Shown: positions 33,874 to 42,942 of the stretch, piece by piece
Numbering within the stretch: position 1 is the first letter of the stretch
Layout of the letters: every line of letters begins with the position of its first letter
DNA from: Pseudomonas xantholysinigenes
GTDB taxonomy: Bacteria; Pseudomonadota; Gammaproteobacteria; Pseudomonadales; Pseudomonadaceae
Assembly: GCF_014268885.2 (NCBI RefSeq)
Contig: NZ_CP077095.1
Span: 1,125,001 to 1,189,000, forward strand
Direction: 5' to 3'
Length of the DNA stretch: 64,000 nucleotides
Program-made: the position numbers and the translations under genes
The notes under the pieces: model-generated
The model's input: the letters and a program-made list of their open reading frames with translations, nothing else
The model's database searches: none
Told to the model about the DNA's origin: nothing

Positions 33874-34758
33874 TCAGATTGCCAGTGCATGTTGCCCCTG
33901 TACCGGTGTGTAGCGTTGGCGGACCTCGCGCACGGTCGGCTTGAGGAAGCCGAGCATGGCGCTGCGGGTGTCCTCGCAGGCGGCCTTGTGTTCCATGTCG
34001 AGGAAGTGGCCGGCGTCGCGGATCACGCTGAACTGGCTACGTCCCACATGTTGGCTGAACTGGCGAGCATCCTCGACGGTGGTGTACTCGTCGCGGTCGC
34101 CGTTGATGAACAGCACCGGGATGGCGATGTTGCGCGCCGCCCGCAATGCCCGTTCCAGGTCATGTTCGAGCACCTGATTGATGTGGAAGTGCATCTGCGC
34201 GTACTCGTGGCTGTCGAGGCTGCTGACGTGCCGGTAGTTGAAGCGCTTGAACAGCGACGGCAGGTGCTTGCCGATGGTGTCGTTGACCAGGTTGCCGACC
34301 TGGTAGCGATCGCAGGCGGCCAGGTATTGGCAGCCTCGCTCCAGGTAGTCGCGCATCGGCTCGTTGATCACCGGCGAGAACGAGCTGACGATGGCCTTCT
34401 TCACCAGCCGTGGCTGGTGCGCCAGCGCCAGCAGGGTGCAGGCGCCCCCCCAGGAGAACGACATCACATGGTCGGCATGGAAGTGCTCGATCAGTTCGAG
34501 GAGGATGTGCGCCTCGGTCTCCTTGGTGAGCAGCCGCTCGTGGCGGTTGTGCGGCTTGGACTTGCCGGCATAGGGCTGGTCGTACAGCACCACGTTGAAC
34601 TGCGGGTGCAGGTTGCGCACGGTCTGCGCGAACGATGCCGTGGTCGCCAGCGAGCCATTGATCAGGATGATTGTCTTTTCGGCGCCTTGGGCGCGATGGA
34701 ACTCCGTGTAAACCCGGTACTGCCCTTGGATATCAAGTACAGCGATTTCTGGCCTCAT
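33874..34758 (-). CDS. phaG: 3-hydroxydecanoyl-ACP:CoA transacylase / (R)-3-hydroxyacyl-ACP thioesterase PhaG
   Basis: A 294-residue alpha/beta-hydrolase that links fatty-acid synthesis to medium-chain polyhydroxyalkanoate synthesis by moving 3-hydroxyacyl groups from ACP. Ser102 is in VMSFSWGGAC. The family HX4D motif is His177 to Asp182 (NYRHVSSLDSHE). The N-terminus (MRPEIAVLDIQGQYRVYTEF) is the P. putida form. A GGAG lies about 8 nt before the ATG. The gene stands alone between tRNA-Gly and an RsuA-like gene. Confidence 0.95.
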   Translation of the reverse strand: MRPEIAVLDIQGQYRVYTEFHRAQGAEKTIILINGSLATTASFAQTVRNLHPQFNVVLYDQPYAGKSKPHNRHERLLTKETEAHILLELIEHFHADHVMSFSWGGACTLLALAHQPRLVKKAIVSSFSPVINEPMRDYLERGCQYLAACDRYQVGNLVNDTIGKHLPSLFKRFNYRHVSSLDSHEYAQMHFHINQVLEHDLERALRAARNIAIPVLFINGDRDEYTTVEDARQFSQHVGRSQFSVIRDAGHFLDMEHKAACEDTRSAMLGFLKPTVREVRQRYTPVQGQHALAI

Positions 34759-35120
34759 GTCATCGACTCCTGGCGCAAAAAGGGTATTCGCGTCACCTAG
34801 GGTGCACGTTCTTTATGACAGGTAGGCATTTGCCTGGAAGAGAAACCGGTGGGCCCTGGTGTCGATCCTTGACGCGTTTGTCGACGGTAATTGTTGTGGC
34901 GGGCGATTGCCGTGCCCCAGAGCATCGAGACCCCGGGTGGCCGGCAAGGGCGTCTTGGACTGCGGTTGTGACCGATTGGTCACATGCGGACCGACGAGTT
35001 AGCAGTCAAGCAGCGGCGGCGGGATCGCGCAAGTGCCGCTCAGAGGATCTTTTGCCAGAAAGCGCCGAACGGTTTGGGTGCCGTGCGCGCGCAGACAGGC
35101 TCCTCGCAGGAGCCGCTGGA
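34759..35120. other. Intergenic region upstream of phaG
   Basis: 362 bp. It carries the phaG promoter, a 7-bp inverted repeat tgtgacc-gatt-ggtcaca (34967-34984, about 210 bp before phaG) and hairpins near the pseudouridine-synthase stop (35098-35114 and 35112-35132). No ORF is convincing. Confidence 0.55.
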
Positions 35121-35813
35121 TCAAACAGCGGCGATTTCCGCCGAACTCAAGGCCCTGAACTCACCGGGAGCCAATGCTGGGTCCAACTCGATCGGCCCCA
35201 TGCGCTCTCGGTGCAGCCCTACCACTTTGTTCTGGAAGTACCCGAACATCCGCTTGACCTGGTGGTATCGCCCTTCGACGATCGCCAACCTGGCCTCGCG
35301 GGGAGCGAGGATGTCCAGTTGGGCGGGCAGGGTGGTGAGGTCTTCGAAGGCGAAATAGAAGCCCTCACGGAACTTGTCGACATAATGCGTGCCGATTTCG
35401 TCCTCGGTCTGTACCCGGTAGACCTTCGGCAACTTCGTGCGCGGCTGGGTCAGGCGCCGCGACCACTGCCCGTCGTTGGTCAGGATCATCAGCCCGGTGG
35501 TGTTGTAGTCCAGGCGCCCGGCGATATGCAGGTCGTCACGCAACTCAGCTGGCAGCAAGTCGAGGACAGTCTGGTGTTGCGGATCCTGGGTGGCGCTGAC
35601 ACACCCCGTGGGTTTGTGCAGCATCAGGTAGCGCGGCGGGCGGCCGGCCTGGTGCAGTTGTTCGTCGACTTCGACGCGGCTGAACTCACGGACCTCGTGC
35701 AGCGGGTCGGCCACCACTGCACCGTCCACCCGCACGCGGCGCTGGATCAGCAGCAGGCGTACTTGTTGGCGGTTGTAGCAGGGCAGGTTGCCGAGGAATC
35801 GGTCGAGGCGCAT
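35121..35813 (-). CDS. rsuA: 16S rRNA pseudouridine(516)-type synthase
   Basis: A 230-residue RsuA-family enzyme. An N-terminal S4-like segment (MRLDRFLGNLPCYNRQQVRL) is followed by the catalytic domain with GRLDYNTTGLMILTNDG, where Asp is catalytic, and KVYRVQ. YHQVKRMFGYFQNKV is the conserved C-terminal motif. It modifies small-subunit rRNA. The Pseudomonas genome often has several RsuA-like paralogs, so the exact target site is inferred. Confidence 0.82.
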   Translation of the reverse strand: MRLDRFLGNLPCYNRQQVRLLLIQRRVRVDGAVVADPLHEVREFSRVEVDEQLHQAGRPPRYLMLHKPTGCVSATQDPQHQTVLDLLPAELRDDLHIAGRLDYNTTGLMILTNDGQWSRRLTQPRTKLPKVYRVQTEDEIGTHYVDKFREGFYFAFEDLTTLPAQLDILAPREARLAIVEGRYHQVKRMFGYFQNKVVGLHRERMGPIELDPALAPGEFRALSSAEIAAV

Positions 35814-35844
35814 GCAGGCGAGTCGTTGAAGAGCGGCGTGCAGT

Positions 35845-36066
35845 CTAGCGGATCGCAGGTCGCGATGCTGCCTTGAGTTGCGCGTCCACCTGCGCGCAGC
35901 GCGGGCACAGGCAGGCTTGGTCGCGCAATTCGGCGGGCAACGCCTGAAGGATTGCCGGGTCGATGCTCACGCTGAAGCACCAGCAGCCTTGGGTGGCGCT
36001 ACCTGGATCGGCCAGGCCACACTGGTTCAAGGCGCCGCAGGCGGGGCAATGGCGAGGGTCGGGCAT
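35845..36066 (-). CDS. Cysteine-rich CWC-family protein
   Basis: A 73-residue protein. CPACGALNQCG at residues about 7-17, CWC at 28-30, and CLCPRC near 52-57 match the Cysteine-rich CWC family, probably zinc-binding. It follows the RsuA-like gene on the same strand and may be co-transcribed. Function is unknown. Confidence 0.82.
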   Translation of the reverse strand: MPDPRHCPACGALNQCGLADPGSATQGCWCFSVSIDPAILQALPAELRDQACLCPRCAQVDAQLKAASRPAIR

Positions 36067-36265
36067 GATCGGTTCCAGGCGTCGGGCTGCTCAGTATATC
36101 GGAGCGCATTGCAGGGGCGCGCCGGGTAGGACGAGCTGTTTCAATTTGTTGCGAAAATCGCACCGAACCCCGACGGCGTTGTCTGATCCTGTGTCGATGA
36201 ACGCATTGTCGTCGACGCCCGCCAGCGCCGCTGTGCCGGGCATCCTCGCGGTCCAGGAGGCCGCC

Positions 36266-36661
36266 ATGTACCTTCGAATCCTGCTCATTGTCCTGCTGGG
36301 CCTGCTGACATCCGCCTGCGCTCCGTACTATGCGGGCGGTGGCTATTATCGCAGCGACTACTACACCACCGATCGCTACGTGTACCCCGGTTACTATCGT
36401 CAAGACCGTTACTACGTGGCGCCACAGCCGCGTTACTACTACCAGCCCGCGCCGCGCTACTACCGGCCGTACCCTGCGCCTGGCATGCAGCCGCGCTGGC
36501 ATGGCAACCCACGCTACGACTACGGTAATCGCCAGCGCTACGACTACGGTGGTGACCGCAACCGCAACGATTACCGCCATGACACCCGCGATGGCCGCGG
36601 GGATCGTTGGCATTCGAACCGGCAGGGTAACCAGAGAGGCAACTCCAACTGGCAGCATTGA
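36266..36661 (+). CDS. Tyrosine/arginine-rich lipoprotein
   Basis: A 131-residue protein with a lipoprotein signal (MYLRILLIVLLGLLTSAC, Cys at 18). The mature part is strikingly rich in Tyr, Arg, Asn and Gly (YYRSDYYTTDRYVYPGYYRQ, later RYDYGNRQRYDYGGDRNRND) and looks disordered. AGGAGG upstream supports the start; the frame is open earlier but without signal. Function is unknown; surface or cell-envelope roles are possible. Confidence 0.75.
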   Translation: MYLRILLIVLLGLLTSACAPYYAGGGYYRSDYYTTDRYVYPGYYRQDRYYVAPQPRYYYQPAPRYYRPYPAPGMQPRWHGNPRYDYGNRQRYDYGGDRNRNDYRHDTRDGRGDRWHSNRQGNQRGNSNWQH

Positions 36662-36707
36662 TGGCCGCCGGTAGCGGGCTCCCTCGCGCGAAGCTGCTTG
36701 CTTGAAG

Positions 36708-37814
36708 TCAGTCCAGCTCCGCCAGCGGGTGGCGCCCCTCCCATACCTTGGTGAAGTGTGCCGCGACCACCGCCGATGGCACTTGCGCCACATCCGGCCA
36801 ATGCCAGTGCGGTGTGTTGTCCTTGTCCAGCAACCGCGCGCGCACCCCTTCGCTGAACTCCGGATGTCGGCAGCAGTTCAGGCTCATCGTGTATTCCATC
36901 TGGAACACCTGGGCCAACGAAAGGTAGCGCGCACGGTGGATCTGTTCCCACACCAGGTGCGCGGTCAGCGGGCAACCTTCGTGCAGGCGCTGGCCCGCCG
37001 CCGCCAATAGCGGGTCAGGGTGCCTGGCCAGGCCTGCCAGCGCACGCCAGGCCGCCACCGGGTCGGCTACGTCGAGCACCTCATCGATCACTGTCCGCCG
37101 TGCCAGCCATTGGCCTTCGGGCAGTTCTGCGCAAGCGCGGTGCTGTTCGGCCTTGAGCAAGCTGTTGAGCTGTAGCGCGGTCTGCTCCTGCCAGTTCAAT
37201 TGCAGCAGTTCTTCGATCAGTGCCTCTTGCTGATACTCGCCCAGGAAGCGATCGGCCAGCCCCAGGTCCAGGGCATCGCGGGCATTGATTGTTGCGCCGG
37301 TCAGGCCGAGGAACAGGCCGAGCTTGCCGGGCAGGCGGGCGAGAAACCAGCTGGCGCCGACATCCGGGTACAGGCCGATGCTGATTTCCGGCATGGCCAG
37401 GCGGCTGCTGGGGGTGACGATGCGCGCCGCGGCGCCTTGCAACAGCCCCATGCCGCCGCCCAGCACATGGCCGTGGCCCCAGCACAGCAGCGGCTTGGGG
37501 TAGGTATGCAGGCGATGGTCCAGGCGATACTCGCTGGCGAAGAAGCTGGCGGCCAATGGCGGTACGCTGCCGGGGTGCTCACGGCAGGCCTGCACCAACG
37601 CCCGCACATCGCCCCCGGCACAGAAGGCCTTGGGCCCATTGCCGCGCAGCAGCACGCAGACGATGCCTGGGTCTTGCGCCCAGGCCTGCAACTGCTCGTC
37701 GAGCACCTCGATCATTGGCAGGGTCAGGGCGTTGAGCGCCTTGGCCGCATCCAGGGTGGCGATGCCGATACGGGCTCCGTCGGCACCAGTGAGTACCTCG
37801 CAGTGAATGGACAT
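36708..37814 (-). CDS. Enoyl-CoA hydratase/isomerase family, 3-hydroxyisobutyryl-CoA hydrolase-like
   Basis: A 368-residue crotonase-fold protein with the ECH_2 layout: KAFCAGGDVRAL, GHGHVLGGGMGLLQGAAARIVTPSSRLAMPEISIGLYPDVGASWFL (oxyanion hole and conserved Glu/Asp), and the longer C-terminal extension with WEQIHRARYLSL and FSEGVRARLLDKDNTPHW. The FSEGVRA motif is typical of HIBYL-CoA hydrolases of valine catabolism, and I prefer that over plain hydratases. GAGG precedes the ATG. Confidence 0.83.
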   Translation of the reverse strand: MSIHCEVLTGADGARIGIATLDAAKALNALTLPMIEVLDEQLQAWAQDPGIVCVLLRGNGPKAFCAGGDVRALVQACREHPGSVPPLAASFFASEYRLDHRLHTYPKPLLCWGHGHVLGGGMGLLQGAAARIVTPSSRLAMPEISIGLYPDVGASWFLARLPGKLGLFLGLTGATINARDALDLGLADRFLGEYQQEALIEELLQLNWQEQTALQLNSLLKAEQHRACAELPEGQWLARRTVIDEVLDVADPVAAWRALAGLARHPDPLLAAAGQRLHEGCPLTAHLVWEQIHRARYLSLAQVFQMEYTMSLNCCRHPEFSEGVRARLLDKDNTPHWHWPDVAQVPSAVVAAHFTKVWEGRHPLAELD

Positions 37815-37942
37815 GGGCTACCTCGCGCAGGTCATCCCACCAGTATGGCTGCCTGGCGCGAAGCTGCCGGTCGCCGGTCGGATCGATTGACAAGCCGGCG
37901 CAGCTTTCCTAGTGTCGCGCCACTTTGCTATTGGATGCCCCC

Positions 37943-38635
37943 ATGACCGACGACGATCGCATCAAACTCGAGCCCAGCTGGAAAGCCGCGCTGCGCGCCG
38001 AGTTCGACCAGCCCTACATGCACCAGCTACGTGAGTTCCTGCGGGCCGAACATGCCGCCGGCAAGGAGATCTACCCGCCGGGGCCGCTGATCTTCAATGC
38101 CCTGAACTCCACGCCGCTGGACCAGGTCAAGGTGGTCATCCTCGGCCAGGACCCCTACCACGGCCCGGGCCAGGCCCATGGCCTGTGTTTCTCGGTGCAG
38201 CCTGGCATCCCTACGCCGCCATCGCTGGTCAATATCTACAAGGAGTTGCAGCGCGACCTCAACCTGCCGATCCCTGCTCATGGATACCTGCAAAGCTGGG
38301 CCGAGCAGGGCGTGTTGTTGCTCAACACCACCATGACCGTGGAGCGCGCCAATGCCGCGTCCCACGCGAAAAAAGGCTGGGAGTTCTTCACCGACCGGAT
38401 CATCCAGGTGGTCAGCGAACAGTGCCCGAACGTGGTGTTCCTGCTGTGGGGCGCCCATGCGCAGAGCAAGCAGAAGCTGATCGACGCCAGCAAGCACCTG
38501 GTGCTCAAGTCGGTGCATCCGTCGCCGTTGTCGGCCTACCGTGGGTTCTTTGGTTGCGGACATTTCAGCCGCACCAACAGCTTCTTGCAGCAACGCGGGA
38601 TGGCGCCGATCGATTGGGCGTTGCCGCCGCTGTGA
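37943..38635 (+). CDS. ung: Uracil-DNA glycosylase, family 1
   Basis: A 230-residue enzyme that removes uracil from DNA. Catalytic Asp70 is in [20 protein letters not shown]. The uracil-binding and leucine-loop motifs are [18 protein letters not shown] and [17 protein letters not shown]. The ATG at 37943 matches the family N-terminus; the earlier ATG adds six residues without support. Confidence 0.96.
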   Translation: MTDDDRIKLEPSWKAALRAEFDQPYMHQLREFLRAEHAAGKEIYPPGPLIFNALNSTPLDQVKVVILGQDPYHGPGQAHGLCFSVQPGIPTPPSLVNIYKELQRDLNLPIPAHGYLQSWAEQGVLLLNTTMTVERANAASHAKKGWEFFTDRIIQVVSEQCPNVVFLLWGAHAQSKQKLIDASKHLVLKSVHPSPLSAYRGFFGCGHFSRTNSFLQQRGMAPIDWALPPL

Positions 38636-38649
38636 TTGGCTGGGGGCGT

Positions 38650-38734
38650 CTTCGCGGGTAAACCCGCTCCCACTGAGAATGCGCTGCCTTTCAGGGCCAG
38701 CGCTGTACCGGTGGGAGCGGGTTTACCCGCGAAG
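38650..38734. repeat. REP inverted pair
   Basis: Arms 38650-38673 (cttcgcgggtaaacccgctc...) and 38711-38734 are exact 24-nt complements around a 37-bp spacer, between the convergent ung and AbrB-like genes. Confidence 0.9.
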
Positions 38735-38745
38735 AAGCCAGCACA

Positions 38746-39777
38746 TCATGACTGGCTGGCATTCCAGCGCCGGAACAACGGCTCGGCCAGGAACAGCACG
38801 AACAACAATCGCATGACTTGCAACGCCGTCACCAACGGCACCGACAGTTGCAGCGTCTCTGCCGTCAGGCTCATCTCGGCGATGCCGCCTGGCATCATCC
38901 CCAAGGTCAACGAGCGCAGGTCAAGTTGCGTGAGCAGGCTCAACGCCCACGCCGCGCCTGCGGCGATCAGCATGCACAACCCCGTGGCCAGCAAGGTGCG
39001 GCCGAGGAACGACGGCGCGCGGCGGAAGAATGCCCGGTTGAAGTGGCAGGCCAGGCCGCTGCCGATCAACCATTGGCCAATCTGGCTGGCGCCATTGGGC
39101 AGGCCGATCTGCAGATTGCCGGCAAGGCTTATCGTGGCGGCCACCAACAACGGCCCGAACAGCCACGGATTGGGTTGGCGCAGGCGTTGCCAGATCAGCG
39201 CCACCACAACGCCCAGCGGCGCGATCAAGGCCAGCCAGCCCCAACTGACACTGCCGGTGTGATTCAGCGGCATGCCATCGCCCAGCAGAAACTTGAACAG
39301 CGCCGGCACGCACAGTACAACCGCCAGCACCCGCAAGCTCTGCGCTGCGGCCACCTGGCTGAGGACCGCGCCGTTGCGTGCGCCCAGGTTGACCATCTCT
39401 CCCGAGCCGCCCGGCATGCTGGCGAAAAATGCCGTGGCGCGGTCCTCGCCAGTGCGCCGCAGCAACCACACGCTGATCACGCTGGACAGCGTGGTGAACA
39501 GTGCGCCGAAGAAGATCAGGGCAAAGTGGTCGGCGACCTGCTCGATCACCGCCGGGGTGAAATGCAGGCCGATACCGATGCCGATGATCCATTGGCCGCA
39601 CTTGCGGCCGTTGGGTATTTCCGGCAACAACCAGGGCGTCAGGCAGCGCACCAGGATGATCGCCAGCAACGAGCCGACCATCCAGGGCAAGGGCCAGCCA
39701 ACCTTGCTGGCGAGAAACCCGCCCGCAAGGCCGACCAGCCCGGTGGCCCAGAACAGCGGAACCGACCGATCAGGCAT
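38746..39777 (-). CDS. AbrB-family membrane protein
   Basis: A 343-residue integral membrane protein with two homologous halves (WPLPWMVGSLLAIILVRCL and NPWLFGPLLVAATISLAG; MPGGSGEMVNLGARNGA and MPGGIAEMSLTAETLQL). This matches the AbrB/ammonia monooxygenase-like family. It overlaps tctA by 8 nt, so it is part of the tricarboxylate operon. A transport role is likely but the substrate is unknown. Confidence 0.82.
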   Translation of the reverse strand: MPDRSVPLFWATGLVGLAGGFLASKVGWPLPWMVGSLLAIILVRCLTPWLLPEIPNGRKCGQWIIGIGIGLHFTPAVIEQVADHFALIFFGALFTTLSSVISVWLLRRTGEDRATAFFASMPGGSGEMVNLGARNGAVLSQVAAAQSLRVLAVVLCVPALFKFLLGDGMPLNHTGSVSWGWLALIAPLGVVVALIWQRLRQPNPWLFGPLLVAATISLAGNLQIGLPNGASQIGQWLIGSGLACHFNRAFFRRAPSFLGRTLLATGLCMLIAAGAAWALSLLTQLDLRSLTLGMMPGGIAEMSLTAETLQLSVPLVTALQVMRLLFVLFLAEPLFRRWNASQS

Positions 39778-41284
39778 CGGCCACGGCCCGGCGTTGCTGG
39801 ACCCGTTTGCGCCAGATACGCAGCAGCGGCAGGCTCAGCATGCACACCACCAGCACCCACACACCCATGCTGATCGGGCTCGACCAGAGGATGCCCAGCT
39901 CGCCATTGGAGATCGACAGCGCACGGCGCAGGTTCTGCTCCATCAGCCCACCGAGGATGAACCCGAGCAGGATTGGCGACAGCGGGAAGTCCAGCTTGCG
40001 CAGGATGTAGCCCATGATGCCGATGCCGACCATCAGGAACAGGTCGAAGGTGGTGGCATGCACGGCGTACACGCCGATCGCGGTGATGATCGCGATCACC
40101 GGCACCAGCGCCCAGTTCGGCACGGCGAGGATGCGGGTGAAGATGCGGATCATCGGGATGTTCAGGATCACCAGCATGATGTTGGCGATGAACAGCGAGG
40201 CGATCAGGCCCCAGACGATGTCCGGCTGCTGTTCGAACAGCAGCGGGCCGGGGGTGATGTTGTACAGGGTCAGCGCGCCGATCATCACCGCGGTGGTGCC
40301 CGAGCCGGGGACGCCGAGGGTCAGCATCGGCACCAGGGCGCCGCAGCAGGAAGCGCCGATGGCGGTTTCCGGGGCAGCCAGGCCACGGGCGTCGCCCTTG
40401 CCGAAGTTGCCCTTGTCGCCGGCCATGCGTTTTTCGGTCATGTAGGCCACGGCGCTGGCCAGGGTCGCGCCGGCACCGGGCAGCACGCCCATGAAGAAGC
40501 CGAGCAGGCCGCAGCGGATGTTGACGAAGAACACCGAGGCCGCTTCCTTGAAGTTGAACAGCATGCGCCCGGTGGCCTTGACCGCGATATGGCCGTGGTG
40601 GGTCTTTTCCAGCAGCAGGAGGATCTCGCTGATGGAGAACAGACCCAGCACCAGCACCACGAACTGGATGCCATCGGCCAGGTGCACGCTGTCACCGGTG
40701 AAGCGGTACACGCCGCTGTTGGCATCGATGCCCACCGCCGACAGGAACAGGCCGATCAGCGCGGCGATGAAGGTCTTCAGCGGCTTGTCGCCGGCCATGC
40801 CGCCAAGGGCGACGATGGCGAACACCATCAGCACGAAGTACTCCGCCGGGCCGAAGGCGATCGCCCATTTCGCCAGCAGCGGGGCGAACAGCACCATGCC
40901 GCAGGTGGCGATCAGGGCGCCGATGAACGAGCTCCAGGCCGACAGCGACAGGGCCACGCCGGCCAGGCCCTGGCGCGCCATGGGGTAGCCGTCGAGGGTG
41001 GTCATCACGGTGGAGGCTTCGCCGGGGATGTTCAGCAGGATCGAGCTGATGCGCCCGCCATACTCGCAGCCCAGGTACACGGCGGCCAGCAGGATCAGCG
41101 CCGACTCCGGCGGCAGGCCGAGGGCGAAGGCGATGGGGATCAGCAGGGCCACGCCGTTGATCGGGCCCAGGCCTGGCAGCAGGCCGACCACGGTGCCGAT
41201 CAGGGTGCCGGTCAGGGCGGTGACCAGGTTGTACGGGCTCAGGGCGACGCCGAAGCCCTGGCCGAGGTAGCTCAAGGTATCCAT
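39770..41284 (-). CDS. tctA: Tripartite tricarboxylate transporter large membrane subunit TctA
   Basis: A 504-residue protein of the TctA family, with about twelve helices: TLIGTVVGLLPGLGPINGVALLIPIAFAL, YLGCEYGGRISSILLNIPGEASTVMTTLDGYPM, and LTLGVPGSGTTAVMIGALTLYNI. It forms the channel part of the citrate uptake system with TctB and TctC. It is separated from tctB by 3 nt. Confidence 0.92.
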   Translation of the reverse strand: MDTLSYLGQGFGVALSPYNLVTALTGTLIGTVVGLLPGLGPINGVALLIPIAFALGLPPESALILLAAVYLGCEYGGRISSILLNIPGEASTVMTTLDGYPMARQGLAGVALSLSAWSSFIGALIATCGMVLFAPLLAKWAIAFGPAEYFVLMVFAIVALGGMAGDKPLKTFIAALIGLFLSAVGIDANSGVYRFTGDSVHLADGIQFVVLVLGLFSISEILLLLEKTHHGHIAVKATGRMLFNFKEAASVFFVNIRCGLLGFFMGVLPGAGATLASAVAYMTEKRMAGDKGNFGKGDARGLAAPETAIGASCCGALVPMLTLGVPGSGTTAVMIGALTLYNITPGPLLFEQQPDIVWGLIASLFIANIMLVILNIPMIRIFTRILAVPNWALVPVIAIITAIGVYAVHATTFDLFLMVGIGIMGYILRKLDFPLSPILLGFILGGLMEQNLRRALSISNGELGILWSSPISMGVWVLVVCMLSLPLLRIWRKRVQQRRAVADA

Positions 41285-41287
41285 GTG

Positions 41288-41746
41288 TCAGTTCTCCAGT
41301 ACGTCGAGCAGGCCGAGGGGTAGGGGCACGTCCATCACGCGGTCGAACAGCCAGTAGAGGAAAATGCTCATGCCGATCACCACGATGGCGCTGTGCAGCC
41401 AGCGGCCGCCGTACAGGCGCGCCATGGGCACGCCCACCAGCGCCGCGCTGAGGATGAAGCCCAGGGTTTCGAAGGTGGCGGCGAAGACGAGCAGCAGGCC
41501 AACGCAGGCGGCGATCTTGATCAGGGTTTCGCGGTCCAGTTCCGGTTCGTCGTCCTTGCGCACGATGGGCGTGGGGCGGATCGCCAGGTAGAGCAAGCCC
41601 AGGCCCATCAGCCCGAGCATCAGCAGCGGGTAGGCGCGCGGGCCCACCGGTTCATAGGAAAACGCGGCCTGGTAGGGCCAGGCCATGACGGCCAGGGCGG
41701 CGCATACCGCCAGCAGGGCCAGGGCGAAGAGGCGTTGCAGGATCAT
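41288..41746 (-). CDS. tctB: Tripartite tricarboxylate transporter small subunit TctB
   Basis: A 152-residue protein with four hydrophobic helices (LFALALLAVCAALAVMAW, YPLLMLGLMGLGLLYLAI, KIAACVGLLLVFAATFETLGFIL, SAIVVIGMSIFLYWLF). The ATG at 41746 has a GAGGA ribosome binding site; upstream codons overlap a REP region. It works with TctA and TctC. Confidence 0.9.
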   Translation of the reverse strand: MILQRLFALALLAVCAALAVMAWPYQAAFSYEPVGPRAYPLLMLGLMGLGLLYLAIRPTPIVRKDDEPELDRETLIKIAACVGLLLVFAATFETLGFILSAALVGVPMARLYGGRWLHSAIVVIGMSIFLYWLFDRVMDVPLPLGLLDVLEN

Positions 41747-41781
41747 GGGGGAATCCTCATGGTTCATCGGCATGACACGGC

Positions 41782-41904
41782 CCCTGTAGGAGCGGCCTCG
41801 TGTCGCGAAAGGACTGCACAGCAGCCCCGGCACTTCATGCTGCGAAGCTGAAATCCTGGGGCCGCTGCGCAGCCCTTTCGCGACACGAGGCCGCTCCTAC
41901 AGGG
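41782..41904. repeat. REP inverted pair between tctC and tctB
   Basis: Arms 41782-41812 and 41874-41904 are exact 31-nt complements (ccctgtaggagcggcctcgt...) around 61 bp. They lie inside the tct operon between tctC and tctB and may protect or separate the transcripts. Confidence 0.9.
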
Positions 41905-41916
41905 ATCGTGGGAGGC

Positions 41917-42897
41917 TTACTGGATCAGCCCGAATTCCCGGGCCAGCATCTTGTAGTCCGCCACTTGCTTCTTCACATAGCCATCGAGCTCTTCACCGGT
42001 CATGGCGAACGGGAACAGTTCGCGCTGGTCACGCAGCTTGGCGAAGTCCTCGGAGGCCAGCAGCTTGTCGAACGAAGCCTTCCACCAGGCGTAGTCCTCG
42101 TCGCTGACCTTCGGCCCCAGATAGAAACCGCGCACCACTGGCCAGACGATGTCGTAGCCCTGCTCCTTGGCGGTGGGGATGTCTTTCATTTCTGGCTCGT
42201 CCAGGCGCTTGTCGGAGAACACCGCGAGGATGCGCATGCTGCCGCTCTGGATGTGCGGCATGGAGTCGGAAATGTCGGTGGAACCCACCTGGATGTGCCC
42301 GCCGAGCAACGCCGTGGCGATCTCGCCACCGCCTTCCAGGGCTACGTAGCGCAAGTCGCGCGGGTTGATGCCGGCGGCCTTGGCGATCAGCGCGGTCTGC
42401 ATCCAGTCCTGGCTGCCGACGGTGCCACCCGAGCCGATCACCACCTTGCTCGGGTCTTTCTTCAGTGCCGCCACCAGGTCGTCGAGAGTCTTGTAGGGCG
42501 AGTCGCTTTTCACCGCGATGGCGCCGTAGCTGGTACCGACCGCCGCCAGCCATTTCACCGCGTTCTCATCGAAGCGGCCGAACTTGCCCTGGGCCAGGTT
42601 CAGCAGCGAGCCGCTGGACCAGGCCACCAGGGTACCGGCGTCGCCCGGTCGCTGGGCGACCACGGCGTTGTAGGCGACCGCGCCAACACCGCCGGGCATG
42701 TAGGTCACCCGCATCGGCTTGCTGAGGATCTTCTCGTTGACCAGGGCGCTTTGCACCAGCTTGCAGGTCAGGTCGAAACCGCCGCCGGGCGAGGCCGGGG
42801 CGATGCATTCGGGGCGTTTCGGTTCCGCGGCCAGGGCGTTGCCGGCCAACAGCAGGCAACCGGTGGCGAGGACGAGGCGGCGCAGTGAAAAGGTCAT
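41917..42897 (-). CDS. tctC: Tricarboxylate-binding periplasmic protein TctC
   Basis: A 326-residue extracytoplasmic receptor of the Bug/TctC family. The signal peptide is MTFSLRRLVLATGCLLLAGNALA. CIAPASPGGGFDLTCKLVQ and YMPGGVGAVAYNAV bind the ligand carboxylates; GSGGTVGSQDWMQT is conserved. It delivers citrate-like tricarboxylates to TctAB. A CA motif lies 19 nt upstream. Confidence 0.93.
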   Translation of the reverse strand: MTFSLRRLVLATGCLLLAGNALAAEPKRPECIAPASPGGGFDLTCKLVQSALVNEKILSKPMRVTYMPGGVGAVAYNAVVAQRPGDAGTLVAWSSGSLLNLAQGKFGRFDENAVKWLAAVGTSYGAIAVKSDSPYKTLDDLVAALKKDPSKVVIGSGGTVGSQDWMQTALIAKAAGINPRDLRYVALEGGGEIATALLGGHIQVGSTDISDSMPHIQSGSMRILAVFSDKRLDEPEMKDIPTAKEQGYDIVWPVVRGFYLGPKVSDEDYAWWKASFDKLLASEDFAKLRDQRELFPFAMTGEELDGYVKKQVADYKMLAREFGLIQ

Positions 42898-42915
42898 CGT
42901 CTAACTCCGTGAGCG

Positions 42916-42923
42916 TTGTTGTT
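42916..42923 (-). promoter_or_regulatory. Putative Hfq/Crc CA motif (AACAACAA) before tctC
   Basis: AACAACAA matches AAnAAnAA, 18 nt before the tctC ATG on the minus strand, between the CDSs of the porin and tctC. Confidence 0.55.
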
Positions 42924-42942
42924 ATGGGGTACCGCTAATGGC

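Noticed and set aside
36690..36707. Possible terminator between the Tyr-rich lipoprotein and hydratase genes
   Set aside because: No stable inverted repeat followed by a T-run could be found.
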